A stretch of 52,310 nucleotides of DNA from an uncultured Oscillospiraceae bacterium (GCA_910584715.1 CAJUAN010000017.1:1-52310), one strand, 5' to 3'; positions 1 to 7,706 are shown, counted from the first letter of the stretch. Notes: generated by a model from the letters alone, not told the origin. Made by a program: numbers and translations.

Positions 1-54
1 ACCTATGACCCTCTGCTTGTAAGGCAGATGCTCTCCCAGCTGAGCTATGCTCCC
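1..54 (-). tRNA. tRNA-Val (TAC), 5' part
   Basis: Read on the minus strand from 54 downwards, the sequence begins GGGAGCATAGCTCAGC, giving the acceptor 5' strand and D arm. An anticodon stem-loop follows with loop CTTACAA, so the anticodon is TAC (valine). The variable loop and the start of the T arm are present, but the T arm remainder and 3' acceptor strand lie outside the window. It has its own promoter just upstream. Confidence 0.93.
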
Positions 55-85
55 ATTTTACCGCCTTAATATCGGCGACTTAATT

Positions 86-114
86 ATATTACACTAAATC
101 AAACCAAAAGTCAA
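86..114 (-). promoter_or_regulatory. Sigma-A promoter of tRNA-Val
   Basis: On the minus strand TTGACT (109-114) is followed after 17 nt by TAATAT (86-91), about 30 nt upstream of the tRNA. An overlapping TATAAT in the same AT-rich run could serve instead. It lets the tRNA be transcribed independently of the phage-like genes upstream. Confidence 0.7.
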
Positions 115-197
115 TAGATTTTTTCAAAAAAATATTAATATCGTCATATTGCACAATAAATTGTATATTATTTACAGCAAATGACACAAAATGCAGT

Positions 198-232
198 AAA
201 AAAGGATATTGCCGTATAAAACAGCAATATCC
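198..232 (-). terminator. Terminator of the phage-like gene cluster
   Basis: On the minus strand GGATATTGC (232-224) pairs with GCAATATCC (212-204) around an 11-nt loop and is followed by six T. It starts 8 nt after the stop codon of the last phage-like gene, so that transcription unit is closed before the tRNA promoter. Confidence 0.9.
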
Positions 233-239
233 CGAGCGC

Positions 240-1163
240 TTATTTATTACAGTATTTGTCAAAATAGCAAATATCCTTTGTAAAAATGCCCCGCTTGGCG
301 TTTCCGCATATTTCCACCGCAGATATTTCGCATACAGAACCGTCGGGAAAAGTCACCTTGTCCCGCAGCTCCTCGCCGCCGTAGCCGATATAGGTCATAA
401 AACGGCTCTTGCAGCCCCTTTCGGTAAATCCGAGACGGTACTTAAGCCCGTAATCGCTTAGCCCCACAAACTGTCTGTCATAGGCAATGTATTTATGACG
501 GACGATTCCCCGCGCGGCCGCAAAGCCGTCGGTGTAGTTGTAGCTGTATGAACCGTTCACGTCCTTCATGTGGTAATGGCTCACCATTTTGGAGTAATCT
601 CCGCTGCTGCCCTCCTCAAAAATATTTTCGGGTACGACCGTTTTGGGGTTCACAGGAGACAGCCGCACTTCGTTAACCGCGCCGATGTAAGGGTAATCCT
701 CATTCAGCGCAAGAGAAAGACTGACAATAGCCGACCACTGGCTGTCGTGCTCATTGACGTATATGTACCGCACCGTCTGGGAACTGTTCTGCCACGTTAC
801 ATTGGGAACGATCATTTTTTCCGACATCAGCGAGTTCAGAGAAAGTCCCGCCAAAAGCCCCGGAGCAAGCTCGTTCTGGGCAAGCATTGATGAAAAGCCC
901 CTTGAGGACAGCCTCATGACCGTCCTGCCGCCGCTTTTAGTAACAGTAAGACTATCCATAATGCCGCGGTGCAGCACCTTGCCGCCCACAGAAAACTTAG
1001 CCTCCACCACGTCCGAGACCCCCTCGCCGCCGATAACCGTGGCGTCAAGAGCGCTGTACGGCGTGTACCGCTCCTTTCTGCACCTGAAACCCGCAAGCTT
1101 GTTTATGACAAAGGTCGTGCCGCCGGTGGTTTTCAGGGTAAGCTCAGCGTTTTCGATATTCAT
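240..1163 (-). CDS. Phage baseplate-hub-like protein (XkdQ/gpD type)
   Basis: A 307-residue protein starting at ATG 1163, chosen because GAGGAGG lies 7 nt upstream and because it overlaps the preceding stop as ATGA; a longer open frame to 1247 has no such site. The N-terminal half has the alternating beta pattern and phrases seen in hub proteins (VSDVVEAKFSVGGK, HRGIMDSLTV, then SSRGFSSMLAQNELAPG), which resembles XkdQ, gp44 and gpD proteins at the tip of contractile tails. The C-terminal half is Tyr-rich and not recognised. It is the last gene of the cassette. Hub assignment is by pattern only; a head-to-tail adaptor remains possible. Confidence 0.55.
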   Translation of the reverse strand: MNIENAELTLKTTGGTTFVINKLAGFRCRKERYTPYSALDATVIGGEGVSDVVEAKFSVGGKVLHRGIMDSLTVTKSGGRTVMRLSSRGFSSMLAQNELAPGLLAGLSLNSLMSEKMIVPNVTWQNSSQTVRYIYVNEHDSQWSAIVSLSLALNEDYPYIGAVNEVRLSPVNPKTVVPENIFEEGSSGDYSKMVSHYHMKDVNGSYSYNYTDGFAAARGIVRHKYIAYDRQFVGLSDYGLKYRLGFTERGCKSRFMTYIGYGGEELRDKVTFPDGSVCEISAVEICGNAKRGIFTKDICYFDKYCNK

Positions 1164-1528
1164 TGGGTTTCCTCCTCTTCTGCGACCTCCGCGCCGCCGG
1201 CAAATTCCGTCTCGATTTTTTCGGAAAAACCGCTCTTTCCGCAGCACTTGTAATCGGTGAGAAACACATTCTCGAAAACCATTCCCGCGTAAGCCAATGT
1301 AAGCTTTGTACCGTTCCGCAGAAGCCCGTCAAGAACGTCCGCGCAGGGATTTTCGGAAGTACCCGAAAGCTTTATGCGTACAGCCTTTGCGCCTCCATTC
1401 CAAAGGTAAACAGCCCCGTTTGTGAGAACCGTTTCCCCCAAAGCGGCGGAACGTGCTATTGAGTACTCCTCAACAAAAAGCTTTATCCCGCCGAACACAG
1501 CGGAATTTTTGTCAGCCGCAAAGGTCAT
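1160..1528 (-). CDS. Small phage tail or connector protein, unassigned
   Basis: A 122-residue protein with GGAGG 7 nt before ATG 1528. It looks all-beta, with repeated polar/hydrophobic alternation and a Gly-rich centre (YLWNGGAKAVRIKLSG), and has an acidic Ala/Glu tail. It overlaps the upstream gene by 17 nt and the downstream hub-like gene by 4 nt, so translation is probably coupled. Position after a presumed tail terminator and before the hub would suit a tail-tube-like or hub-associated protein. It is short for a tube protein, and I do not recognise a family. Confidence 0.5.
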   Translation of the reverse strand: MTFAADKNSAVFGGIKLFVEEYSIARSAALGETVLTNGAVYLWNGGAKAVRIKLSGTSENPCADVLDGLLRNGTKLTLAYAGMVFENVFLTDYKCCGKSGFSEKIETEFAGGAEVAEEEETQ

Positions 1529-1898
1529 AGCCGTGCCTCCTTACCTCGAAAATCAGTTCGCACCAGACCCTGTCGGTTTTGATATCGTAATAATTTTCGG
1601 AAAATTCCACTCCGTAGACTTCTGAGCCGCTGTCTATCACCGCCGGGATAACTGTTTTTTCCGCAGCCGTGCGTACCGCTTCGCCCTCCGAACCAAAAGC
1701 CTGAACGATCACCCTCACATGGGCGGTAACGTCCGAAACGCCGCAGCGGAGCCGTTCCAGTTTGATTTTTTTGATACCCGCATAAGCATGCACCTGACCG
1801 CGCTTTTTTTCAAAGCGGTCGGAACTGTACTCCCCGCAGCAGGGAATTCCCGCCTCGGTGATCGCTGCGATAATAGGATCAACAATATCCATTCCCAT
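1512..1898 (-). CDS. Probable phage tail-terminator or head-tail joining protein
   Basis: A 128-residue protein. It begins with a helix (DPIIAAITEAGIP) and continues with strands, ending in WCELIFEVRRHGYD. This layout, a short helix then a beta sheet, is usual for tail-terminator proteins of the lambda gpU / SPP1 gp17 / PBSX YqbJ sort. It follows the putative connector by 15 nt and overlaps the next gene by 17 nt. The call rests on size, predicted fold and position. Confidence 0.5.
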   Translation of the reverse strand: MGMDIVDPIIAAITEAGIPCCGEYSSDRFEKKRGQVHAYAGIKKIKLERLRCGVSDVTAHVRVIVQAFGSEGEAVRTAAEKTVIPAVIDSGSEVYGVEFSENYYDIKTDRVWCELIFEVRRHGYDLCG

Positions 1899-1913
1899 TG
1901 CTCCTTTCTCAAA

Positions 1914-2282
1914 TTATTCCATTCTCAGGAACAAAAATCCGTCGTCGCGTATAAGTCCCACGCACAGTGCCTCATAGCTGCGGTAAAGCTTTTCGGCAAG
2001 TTCTATCCTGCGTGGGTAATCACTCTCGGCAGCCACCGCCCCCGTCCTTGTAAGGGACAGCCTTTCCCTCGCCGCTTTTATCTCCAGTACCCTGCACAGG
2101 GTCTCCGCCGCGGCAAGATAGTACAAACGGGGATCGCACATATTTTCATCTCCGAGGATACGCCTGCCCGTATAGTCCGCCGCAAGCTCGGCAGCGGGAA
2201 GAAAGCTGTCCGCGTCCTCCTCGCAGTAAAAAAGCTTAAAGACAGCGAACACTTTTTCAATATCAAGAATTTTTTCTGACAT
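1914..2282 (-). CDS. Probable head-tail connector (gp6/gp15-like)
   Basis: A 122-residue, mostly helical protein with AAAGGAGG before ATG 2282. Helices such as DIEKVFAVFKLFY, YYLAAAETLCRVLEIKAA and IELAEKLYRSYEALCVGL fit the all-helical connector that docks below the portal in HK97 (gp6) and SPP1 (gp15). It lies between the protease and the presumed tail terminator, which is the expected place. No residue motif defines this family, so the call depends on helix content and order. Confidence 0.5.
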   Translation of the reverse strand: MSEKILDIEKVFAVFKLFYCEEDADSFLPAAELAADYTGRRILGDENMCDPRLYYLAAAETLCRVLEIKAARERLSLTRTGAVAAESDYPRRIELAEKLYRSYEALCVGLIRDDGFLFLRME

Positions 2283-2296
2283 TTTGTTCCCTCCTT

Positions 2297-3136
2297 TCAG
2301 ACCTGCATAAGGTACTCGTCAAGGCGTTCCGGCACTTTGGGGGACTTCCCCGCCGAAACCGCTTTTCCCAGCTCCTTCAGCTCGCCGTCGTCAAGCATAC
2401 CGCATACACGGTCAAATATCTGCTTTGCGCAGCCGTCGGGACATCTCATTGCAAGAGCGCGCCGTATGCTTTTTTCCAGTTCGCTGCGGTCTGTTTCATC
2501 GTGGCTGACTTTGTTTTCGGTATCATCCGGAACCTCCGCATCTTCGTGAGCGGTCTCCTCAAACCCTTTTGTGACACCAGCCCCGACCTGAGCGGGAACC
2601 GCCACAAAGCTCCATTCGTAAGCGTCGGAGATATCCTCCAGTGACAGGAAGCATTTTTTTCCGTCGTACCGCCTGCCTTTCACATGGTGACAAGCCTTAA
2701 CGAGCCTGTCCGTGCCGCAAACGGAGCAGATGTGCCTTTCGGCGGCGCAGGACACCGAGACCTCCTTTTTGATACCGCCGTCTATCTCGCGGATAAGATC
2801 GGCGTTGGAATCCGTCCTGACCATATAGGCGTTTGCCTTAACATATGCGTAGGGCTCGCCCAGGGAATTTTCGCGGCTCTCCTCCACGACCTCCGCGGAA
2901 AAGATACGCGCCGTCTGGTTGCCGCCCCTGGGGTCGTGGTCGAAGATACCGGTAACGCCCACAAATTTTTCCGCAAGCTGTTCAAGGGACTTCCGCGAGA
3001 ACCGCTCGTTGTCGCGGTCTATCTCGTTGTCGCAGAGTACCGCGGAAAAAATAAATACCTCGTCGCCGGTAAACTGCCGTCTCGTAAATTTGTTGAGCTG
3101 TTCAAGATCAGCAGAGCTGTTGTTAATATTTCCCAT
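2297..3136 (-). CDS. Prohead maturation protease (HK97-type)
   Basis: A 279-residue protein; start ATG 3136 has AAGGAG upstream, while the longer TTG start at 3154 would put the ribosome binding site inside the gene. The family pattern is clear: an acidic/Arg stretch (DNEIDRDNERFS) followed by RKSLEQLAEKF, the histidine segment GIFDHDPRGG, the serine segment KKEVSVSCA, then AYEWSFVAVPAQ. These match the His and Ser of caudoviral prohead proteases. A Cys/His cluster (CSVCG, later CHH) near residue 145 may bind a metal. The acidic C-terminal third could act as scaffold. It is transcribed after the capsid gene, the reverse of the usual order. Confidence 0.8.
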   Translation of the reverse strand: MGNINNSSADLEQLNKFTRRQFTGDEVFIFSAVLCDNEIDRDNERFSRKSLEQLAEKFVGVTGIFDHDPRGGNQTARIFSAEVVEESRENSLGEPYAYVKANAYMVRTDSNADLIREIDGGIKKEVSVSCAAERHICSVCGTDRLVKACHHVKGRRYDGKKCFLSLEDISDAYEWSFVAVPAQVGAGVTKGFEETAHEDAEVPDDTENKVSHDETDRSELEKSIRRALAMRCPDGCAKQIFDRVCGMLDDGELKELGKAVSAGKSPKVPERLDEYLMQV

Positions 3137-3175
3137 TATATCGCTCCTTTTCAATTTTATGCGGGTAAACCGCGC

Positions 3176-3195
3176 CCTCCCCGTTTTTGGGGAGG
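3176..3195 (-). promoter_or_regulatory. Stem-loop between capsid and protease genes
   Basis: CCTCCCC (3176-3182) pairs with GGGGAGG (3189-3195) around a 6-nt loop, lying after the capsid stop and before the protease start. No T-run follows on the minus strand, so it is more likely an mRNA-stabilising or processing hairpin than a terminator. Confidence 0.5.
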
Positions 3196-3227
3196 ACAGC
3201 CTGCCCGCGCGGAATAGCCTTTACGCT

Positions 3228-4226
3228 TTATGCGCTGATAGTGAGACACTTTACCGCGTCCGCGGAAATAACGGAGAAGCCAACGTTGACAGCTACCGCC
3301 GCGCCGTCGGAAAGCTTGGAGATAAGCTTGTCCACATCCACAGTTACCTCGCCGCCGCGAATCATTTCGAGAGCGCATGTCTTGTCCAGACCGATAATAG
3401 TATTGTCGTCAACAGCGGGAGACACAACGATCTCCGCGCCGAAAGGCGTGACCGTGCTGCCCGCGCCGGAAGTAACGGTCTTGTTCATCTCGTCGAAAGC
3501 AAGAATTTTAGCCGCTGCCGCCGGAGAGCAAAGCACCGCGTTCATGTCGCAGCTCTTGAAATTGCCCCAGAAAGCCGCAAGCTCGGAATAGTTAAATGTA
3601 CTGCCGACCATGGAAACGGATTTGCCGCTTTTAGTCAGAACGGCCACAGCCGCCCCCTCGACAGCCTTTGCGAGCTTCGCGCCCACAGCCCTGAGAGCGG
3701 CGGCGAAAACGTCCAGTCTCTGCTGCCTGATGACCTCGTAGGGCGCGTTGATAAGTCTGCCGTACTTTTTAAGCTCGATAGCCGCAGCAGTGAGAGTAAT
3801 GCTGCTTTCGGGCAGAGCCTCGCCCGCACCGACTGTTTTTGTGTACTTTTTGGTATCGTTGGTATCGCTTGATTCGCTTTCGCCGTCGTCAAGAACGATC
3901 CCGCGGCAGTCGATGCCGTCGGTAACGCTTACAGCCGCGGTTATCTTGTTAAGACAGCCGCTGTTGAGACCGCTCTCCACGGCGCGTCTTACAAATTCGG
4001 GAAAGAGCAGCGCGCTCTCGGCGGTCCGGAAGAACTTGTCAACCTTGTCCGCGTTAACGCCGCGAACCTTGATATCGAAACGCTTGAGCTGGCGTTCAAA
4101 AGCGTCCGCCTTGCGGAGAGCCTCGTCGCTGTAGTTCTCGGAGGGATCCACAGCCTCCAGAGCCTGGGAAAAAGTTTTGCCGGAAAGATTATAGAAACCC
4201 TTTTCAATTTTAACTGTATTATACAT
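3228..4226 (-). CDS. Major capsid protein (HK97-fold, probable)
   Basis: A 332-residue protein with AGGAGG before ATG 4226. The N-terminal 90 residues are helical and charged, as expected of a delta/scaffold-like region. The rest has features of HK97-fold capsids: helices alternating with strands, APYEVIRQQRLDVFAAALRA resembling the spine helix, a segment VLCSPAAAAKI, and a C-terminal block GAEIVVSPAVDDNTIIGLD followed by strands, which is where P-domain strands fall. It is transcribed between portal and protease. Both flanking intergenic gaps carry GC-rich stem-loops. Alternative: a decoration or scaffold protein, but no better capsid candidate is present. Confidence 0.65.
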   Translation of the reverse strand: MYNTVKIEKGFYNLSGKTFSQALEAVDPSENYSDEALRKADAFERQLKRFDIKVRGVNADKVDKFFRTAESALLFPEFVRRAVESGLNSGCLNKITAAVSVTDGIDCRGIVLDDGESESSDTNDTKKYTKTVGAGEALPESSITLTAAAIELKKYGRLINAPYEVIRQQRLDVFAAALRAVGAKLAKAVEGAAVAVLTKSGKSVSMVGSTFNYSELAAFWGNFKSCDMNAVLCSPAAAAKILAFDEMNKTVTSGAGSTVTPFGAEIVVSPAVDDNTIIGLDKTCALEMIRGGEVTVDVDKLISKLSDGAAVAVNVGFSVISADAVKCLTISA

Positions 4227-4268
4227 AAAATTTTCCTCCTGATAAATTTAATTTTTGTTAATTCGTAG

Positions 4269-4288
4269 GGCGGGGGCTTGCTCCCGCC
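4269..4288 (-). promoter_or_regulatory. Stem-loop upstream of the capsid gene
   Basis: GGCGGG (4269-4274) pairs with CCCGCC (4283-4288) in the gap between portal and capsid genes, about 40 nt before the capsid start. With the hairpin after the capsid gene it brackets that message. It could limit portal-to-capsid readthrough or protect a processed capsid transcript. Confidence 0.45.
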
Positions 4289-4351
4289 TTTGTGTAACAT
4301 TTTGATTTTAAATTGGGAGCAAGCCGATTCAGGCGACCGCGCCATCTGCGG

Positions 4352-5524
4352 TCACTCCGCAAGCTGACGCTCGATAAGTGCCGCCTGCGCGTTATGGAGC
4401 CTTGCCTCCGCAAGAACCGCCTCGTCCTGAAGATTGATGTTGTCCCACTCCACGGCCACCGTGCCCGTACCGCCCAGAAGCTCCAGCCATACTTCGCATA
4501 TCTGCCGTATAACCGGTGTAAGCTGCCTGCGGTAATATTCCAGCTCCGACGTGAGAATATCAGCCTGCTGAGAGGACATTCTCTCCGTAGACGACCATGT
4601 AAGCCCCAGCAGGAACGGTGGCACCGACAGCTTAGCGACTATCTGCTCCAGAAGCTGACGGACGGGCACCTCCGTGTCAATTATTTGGTTATCCGCACCG
4701 ATGACCTTTATATCCACGTCTCCCACCGCCACAAAGTCACGTACCTCGCCGCAGCGCATGGCGTTCATGCCGTCGCTCCATTCCTTGGCGATCTGCTGGG
4801 CGCGTTCCTTTGCGAAAGCCATTTCGCCGCTGTCCGAGGGCTTGTAGGTAACGGCGTACCGCACGTTTCCCACACGGTCGAAATTCTGACCAATGCATTC
4901 GTATATCCTCATAAGCACCGCCGAAATGCAGGGCAGACCCCGCAGCACCGACTGACCGTTCGGGCAGCGCTCCGAGGGATTCAGCGCGCTGTACACCACG
5001 AACCGCGGATCTTCAGCCGGTATCCACTGCTCGCCCTCGCGCCTGAAATAAACCCTGTCGCAGGGATTCGCCCCCGCCTTGCACAGGAACCTTTCCGTGT
5101 CTATGGGAGCAAGCCCGAGAACGTTTCCCGTGCCGGTATCAACGATAAGCTCTCCCGCCGCGGAGCCGTAGGTCAGCAGGCTGTCCAGAAAAGCGTCCGT
5201 GAAAGCGTACAGGGATTTTCCCCCTATCCCCACGGAAACTTCCTCAACGAACCTGTCAAGCTCCTCCTGCCACCGCGGGTCTGAGCATACGACCCTGTAG
5301 CCGCCCGTGAGACGTATTATCTTCTGCAAAGCCGCGTCCACAATGGGAACGGAGTACCGCAGATTGTCATAGAGCCTGTGCTCCTCAACGCCCGCGGGCT
5401 GGAGCGTCAGCAGATTTACGCCGTCTGCGGAAAACCTTCCGCTTGATACCGCCCTAACTCCACTGTCGGAAAAGTTCAGACCTATATCCGTTCTGCGGCT
5501 CATGAGCCTTTTTATCACGTTCAT
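4352..5524 (-). CDS. Phage portal protein
   Basis: A 390-residue protein with AAAGGAGAG before ATG 5524. It has the portal pattern: an N-terminal segment where the chain is pinned (LYDNLRYSVPIVDAALQKI, then LTGGYRVVCSD), the middle DAFLDSLLTYGSAAGELIV, and the stem/crown region VPVRQLLEQIVAKLSVPPFLLGL with SELEYYRRQLTPVIRQICE near the end. Portals form the dodecameric DNA entry ring of the capsid and receive the terminase. It sits 34 nt after the large terminase gene, as in most tailed phages. Length is slightly short for the family but looks complete. Confidence 0.85.
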   Translation of the reverse strand: MNVIKRLMSRRTDIGLNFSDSGVRAVSSGRFSADGVNLLTLQPAGVEEHRLYDNLRYSVPIVDAALQKIIRLTGGYRVVCSDPRWQEELDRFVEEVSVGIGGKSLYAFTDAFLDSLLTYGSAAGELIVDTGTGNVLGLAPIDTERFLCKAGANPCDRVYFRREGEQWIPAEDPRFVVYSALNPSERCPNGQSVLRGLPCISAVLMRIYECIGQNFDRVGNVRYAVTYKPSDSGEMAFAKERAQQIAKEWSDGMNAMRCGEVRDFVAVGDVDIKVIGADNQIIDTEVPVRQLLEQIVAKLSVPPFLLGLTWSSTERMSSQQADILTSELEYYRRQLTPVIRQICEVWLELLGGTGTVAVEWDNINLQDEAVLAEARLHNAQAALIERQLAE

Positions 5525-5558
5525 TTTATCTCTCCTTTCTGTAATATTTTAATAATTT

Positions 5559-6815
5559 TCAACTTCGGGTAACAGAGCCCGCCCAGAAGCCGCCGCCCTC
5601 ACCGCGGAAAAATGCGCTTGTCACAAAATAGCGAATATCGTCCATAGCGTGGTCGTTTTCCTTGATGGGAACGTCACCGCCGCGGCTTTCGTCCCAGCGG
5701 TACAAAGAAAACTCCCTCAACGTGTCGGCGCAGCTTTCGGAGAACATAAGCTTTCTGTCCCGCAAAGCGTCAGAACACCGCCTTATGCCCGAAACCACGT
5801 CGTTTTTAGCGGGTAAAACGGGAAACTCACCGTGACGTCGGATACACTCAATGAACGAAGCCGCCGACGGATCGACGATAACGCCGAGAATCCGTCTGCC
5901 GCCTATGAGCTGACGGAGCCCCCCATAGTGCTCCTCGTCGGTTCGGGACATTCCCTCCCGCTTCGAGCTGTAGTAATATTCGCTTATTCTGTACCAGACC
6001 TCTCCGCTTCTGCCCCAAAGCCCGAAGGAGGACGGGTTCACCGTGCCGTAATCACAGGATACCGCATACGCCTCAAAGCTTTCGGGAAGAATTTTCGCAA
6101 TGTGCTTTTCCTCCGAGAACATGGGATACACAAGTCCCTCCGCAGCCACCCATTTCCCGAGAATGAACCTCTCGTAGAAAACGCCCGAGTAAAGCCGCCT
6201 GTACCTTTCCCGTACCGTGTCCGACAGAGAAGGGTTGTCGTCCATGGTAAAGTGGAGGTACAGCGCGTTTTTCTCCCGCGCCTTGAGTATCCATTCCCGG
6301 TAGAACCAGTGGTAAGGATACGAGGGATTGCAGCTGAACCACAGCTTGGAGTTCTCGGCGGAGCACCTTGCGATAGCCTGCTCCACAAAGGAGCGCGGCA
6401 TGAGAGCGACCTCGTCCAGCAGCGCGCCGCAAAGGGTTATGCCCTGAATGAGCGCGGCGGAGCCCTCGTCCCGTCCTCCGAAAAAGTAGAAGCGGTTCGA
6501 CCTGCCTCCCGCGCTTATGTCGGCATAGCTGCCGCTTATCTTTTCCTCGCAGGAAAAGCCCAACCCCCGCAGAGCGGACAAAAGCGGGACGACAAGGTTC
6601 CTCCTGACCGACGTGACGGTCTTGCCGCACAGGGCGAAATTCCCGCCGTTAAAATTAGCCGTCGCCCAGGCCGCGAAGGAGAGGGAGGTGCAAAGGGTCT
6701 TGCCGCTCCTTACCGCGCCGTCGCAGATTATTGCGTCGCATTTTTTGTACCGCTCCGTTTTCCACCAGGTGAGAACGGTTTTCTGCTTTGCCGAAAAACG
6801 CTTGAATTTAGCCAA
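5559..6815 (-). CDS. Phage terminase large subunit (PBSX-type)
   Basis: A 418-residue packaging motor. I place the start at TTG 6815, with AAGGAAG upstream; an open frame reaching 6986 runs into the small terminase gene and has no homologous look. Domains: N-terminal ATPase with Walker A GAVRSGKT at residues 33-40, a coupling segment near FALCGKT, and Walker B GALLDEVALMP; C-terminal RNase-H-like nuclease with acidic positions in AVSCDYGT, VIVDPSAASF and HAMDDIRYF. It cuts and pumps DNA into the prohead together with the small subunit. All catalytic motifs look intact, which argues against simple decay. Confidence 0.92.
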   Translation of the reverse strand: MAKFKRFSAKQKTVLTWWKTERYKKCDAIICDGAVRSGKTLCTSLSFAAWATANFNGGNFALCGKTVTSVRRNLVVPLLSALRGLGFSCEEKISGSYADISAGGRSNRFYFFGGRDEGSAALIQGITLCGALLDEVALMPRSFVEQAIARCSAENSKLWFSCNPSYPYHWFYREWILKAREKNALYLHFTMDDNPSLSDTVRERYRRLYSGVFYERFILGKWVAAEGLVYPMFSEEKHIAKILPESFEAYAVSCDYGTVNPSSFGLWGRSGEVWYRISEYYYSSKREGMSRTDEEHYGGLRQLIGGRRILGVIVDPSAASFIECIRRHGEFPVLPAKNDVVSGIRRCSDALRDRKLMFSESCADTLREFSLYRWDESRGGDVPIKENDHAMDDIRYFVTSAFFRGEGGGFWAGSVTRS

Positions 6816-6843
6816 ACAAACACTTCCTTTCAGAGGGTGAGGG

Positions 6844-7347
6844 TTACTCGTCCGGCGGGGACTCGCCGTCCTGCGCGGCAGCCGCCGCGCTGCCGATAGC
6901 GTCGAAAAAGCTTTGGGCAGCGTTGTCCGAAGCTCTGCTGTTCCGTATCTCGCTGAGCTTTTCGGCAGCCTTGATCCTGTCCGCAAATTTGAATTCGCAG
7001 ACGCCCTTGCCGAATTTCAGCTCGGACACGTTGTAGAGGTCAAGCTTGCGTATCTCCTCGTCGCTTAGGTTTTCCAGGTCGGACTTGGCAAGTATCACCA
7101 CGTCGTTGATCCTGCCGCCCACCAGCCTGTCGAGGGTATTGGTAACACCGTCCACTGCAAAGCGCTTCATAAGCTCGGCGTATCTTGCGGCAAGCTCCTC
7201 CGCTTTGGGATTTCCCAGAACCGTCATAGCGGTCTCATATGCCCTTTCGGGGGGAATACCGCAAATCGCCGCCGCCTCGGAAATATTTCCGCTTTTCATA
7301 TAGTGATAGAGGAATTTTTTCTGACGGCGGGTAAGTTCACCGTTCAT
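6844..7347 (-). CDS. Phage terminase small subunit
   Basis: A 167-residue DNA-recognition subunit and first gene of the cluster; GGAAAGGAGG precedes ATG 7347. The N-terminus has the family's opening, LTRRQKKFLYHYM followed by GNISEAAAICGIP and an arginine-bearing helix, forming a helix-turn-helix typical of small terminases (Terminase_2). The middle is helical, as expected for the oligomerisation core, and the tail is Ala/acidic-rich. The large subunit follows 28 nt downstream. No recombinase or regulatory gene accompanies it. Confidence 0.82.
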   Translation of the reverse strand: MNGELTRRQKKFLYHYMKSGNISEAAAICGIPPERAYETAMTVLGNPKAEELAARYAELMKRFAVDGVTNTLDRLVGGRINDVVILAKSDLENLSDEEIRKLDLYNVSELKFGKGVCEFKFADRIKAAEKLSEIRNSRASDNAAQSFFDAIGSAAAAAQDGESPPDE

Positions 7348-7444
7348 AATGTCGCCTCCTTTCCGAAAGAGCCTCGCCGAAATTCGCGGCGCGGGAAACT
7401 GTTCGCGGCGAAAACGTCTTTCACTATAAGGCTCAAAAACGCAA

Positions 7445-7470
7445 AAAGTTGCACATTAACGTGCAACTTT
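7445..7470. promoter_or_regulatory. 10-bp inverted repeat upstream of the phage-like cluster
   Basis: AAAGTTGCAC (7445-7454) and GTGCAACTTT (7461-7470) are perfect inverted repeats around ATTAAC, about 100 bp before the small terminase start. A-rich and T-rich runs flank both sides, so it could be a bidirectional terminator isolating the cluster or an operator for it. A weak -10-like TTATAG lies nearer the gene. I cannot decide between the roles. Confidence 0.5.
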
Positions 7471-7624
7471 GAAAAAAATATTTTTTATTTTTGATAATTT
7501 TCAGCAGTTTGACTTAATCCACAATGCAACCTTTGTTGGTATCAGCAATAAATTTATATCTTAATCCTAATATGTATATTAAGTAAAAATAAAATGACAA
7601 TTTAATGAAATTACATCAGACCCA

Positions 7625-7653
7625 TTGACAAGTAAAGTTGTTTTTAATATAAT
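7625..7653 (+). promoter_or_regulatory. Consensus sigma-A promoter of the TetR operon
   Basis: TTGACA (7625-7630), a 17-nt spacer and TATAAT (7648-7653) match the consensus at all twelve positions. The -10 and start site fall inside a 42-bp palindrome, so such a strong promoter is presumably held off by the regulator it transcribes. Confidence 0.92.
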
Positions 7654-7690
7654 TCGAGTTATATAATTCAAATTATATAACTCGAATTAT
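7649..7690. promoter_or_regulatory. 42-bp perfect palindromic operator
   Basis: Two perfectly complementary 20-bp arms (7649-7668 and 7671-7690; core TTCGAGTTATATAA and its complement) are separated by CA. The left arm overlaps the -10 box and the right arm ends at the ribosome binding site of the TetR gene. It is large enough for two TetR dimers, or could form an RNA hairpin masking the Shine-Dalgarno region. Confidence 0.85.
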
Positions 7691-7706
7691 GAAAGGAGCG
7701 CCTATA

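Noticed and set aside
1..240. Prophage attachment site at the tRNA-Val
   Set aside because: The phage genes lie on the 5' side of the tRNA, there is no integrase and no second copy of a tRNA segment in the window; tRNA integration normally uses the 3' end, which is outside.
5832..6899. 355-residue plus-strand open frame opposite the large terminase
   Set aside because: It is the antisense shadow of a gene with intact motifs, is rich in Arg/Pro and has no ribosome binding site.
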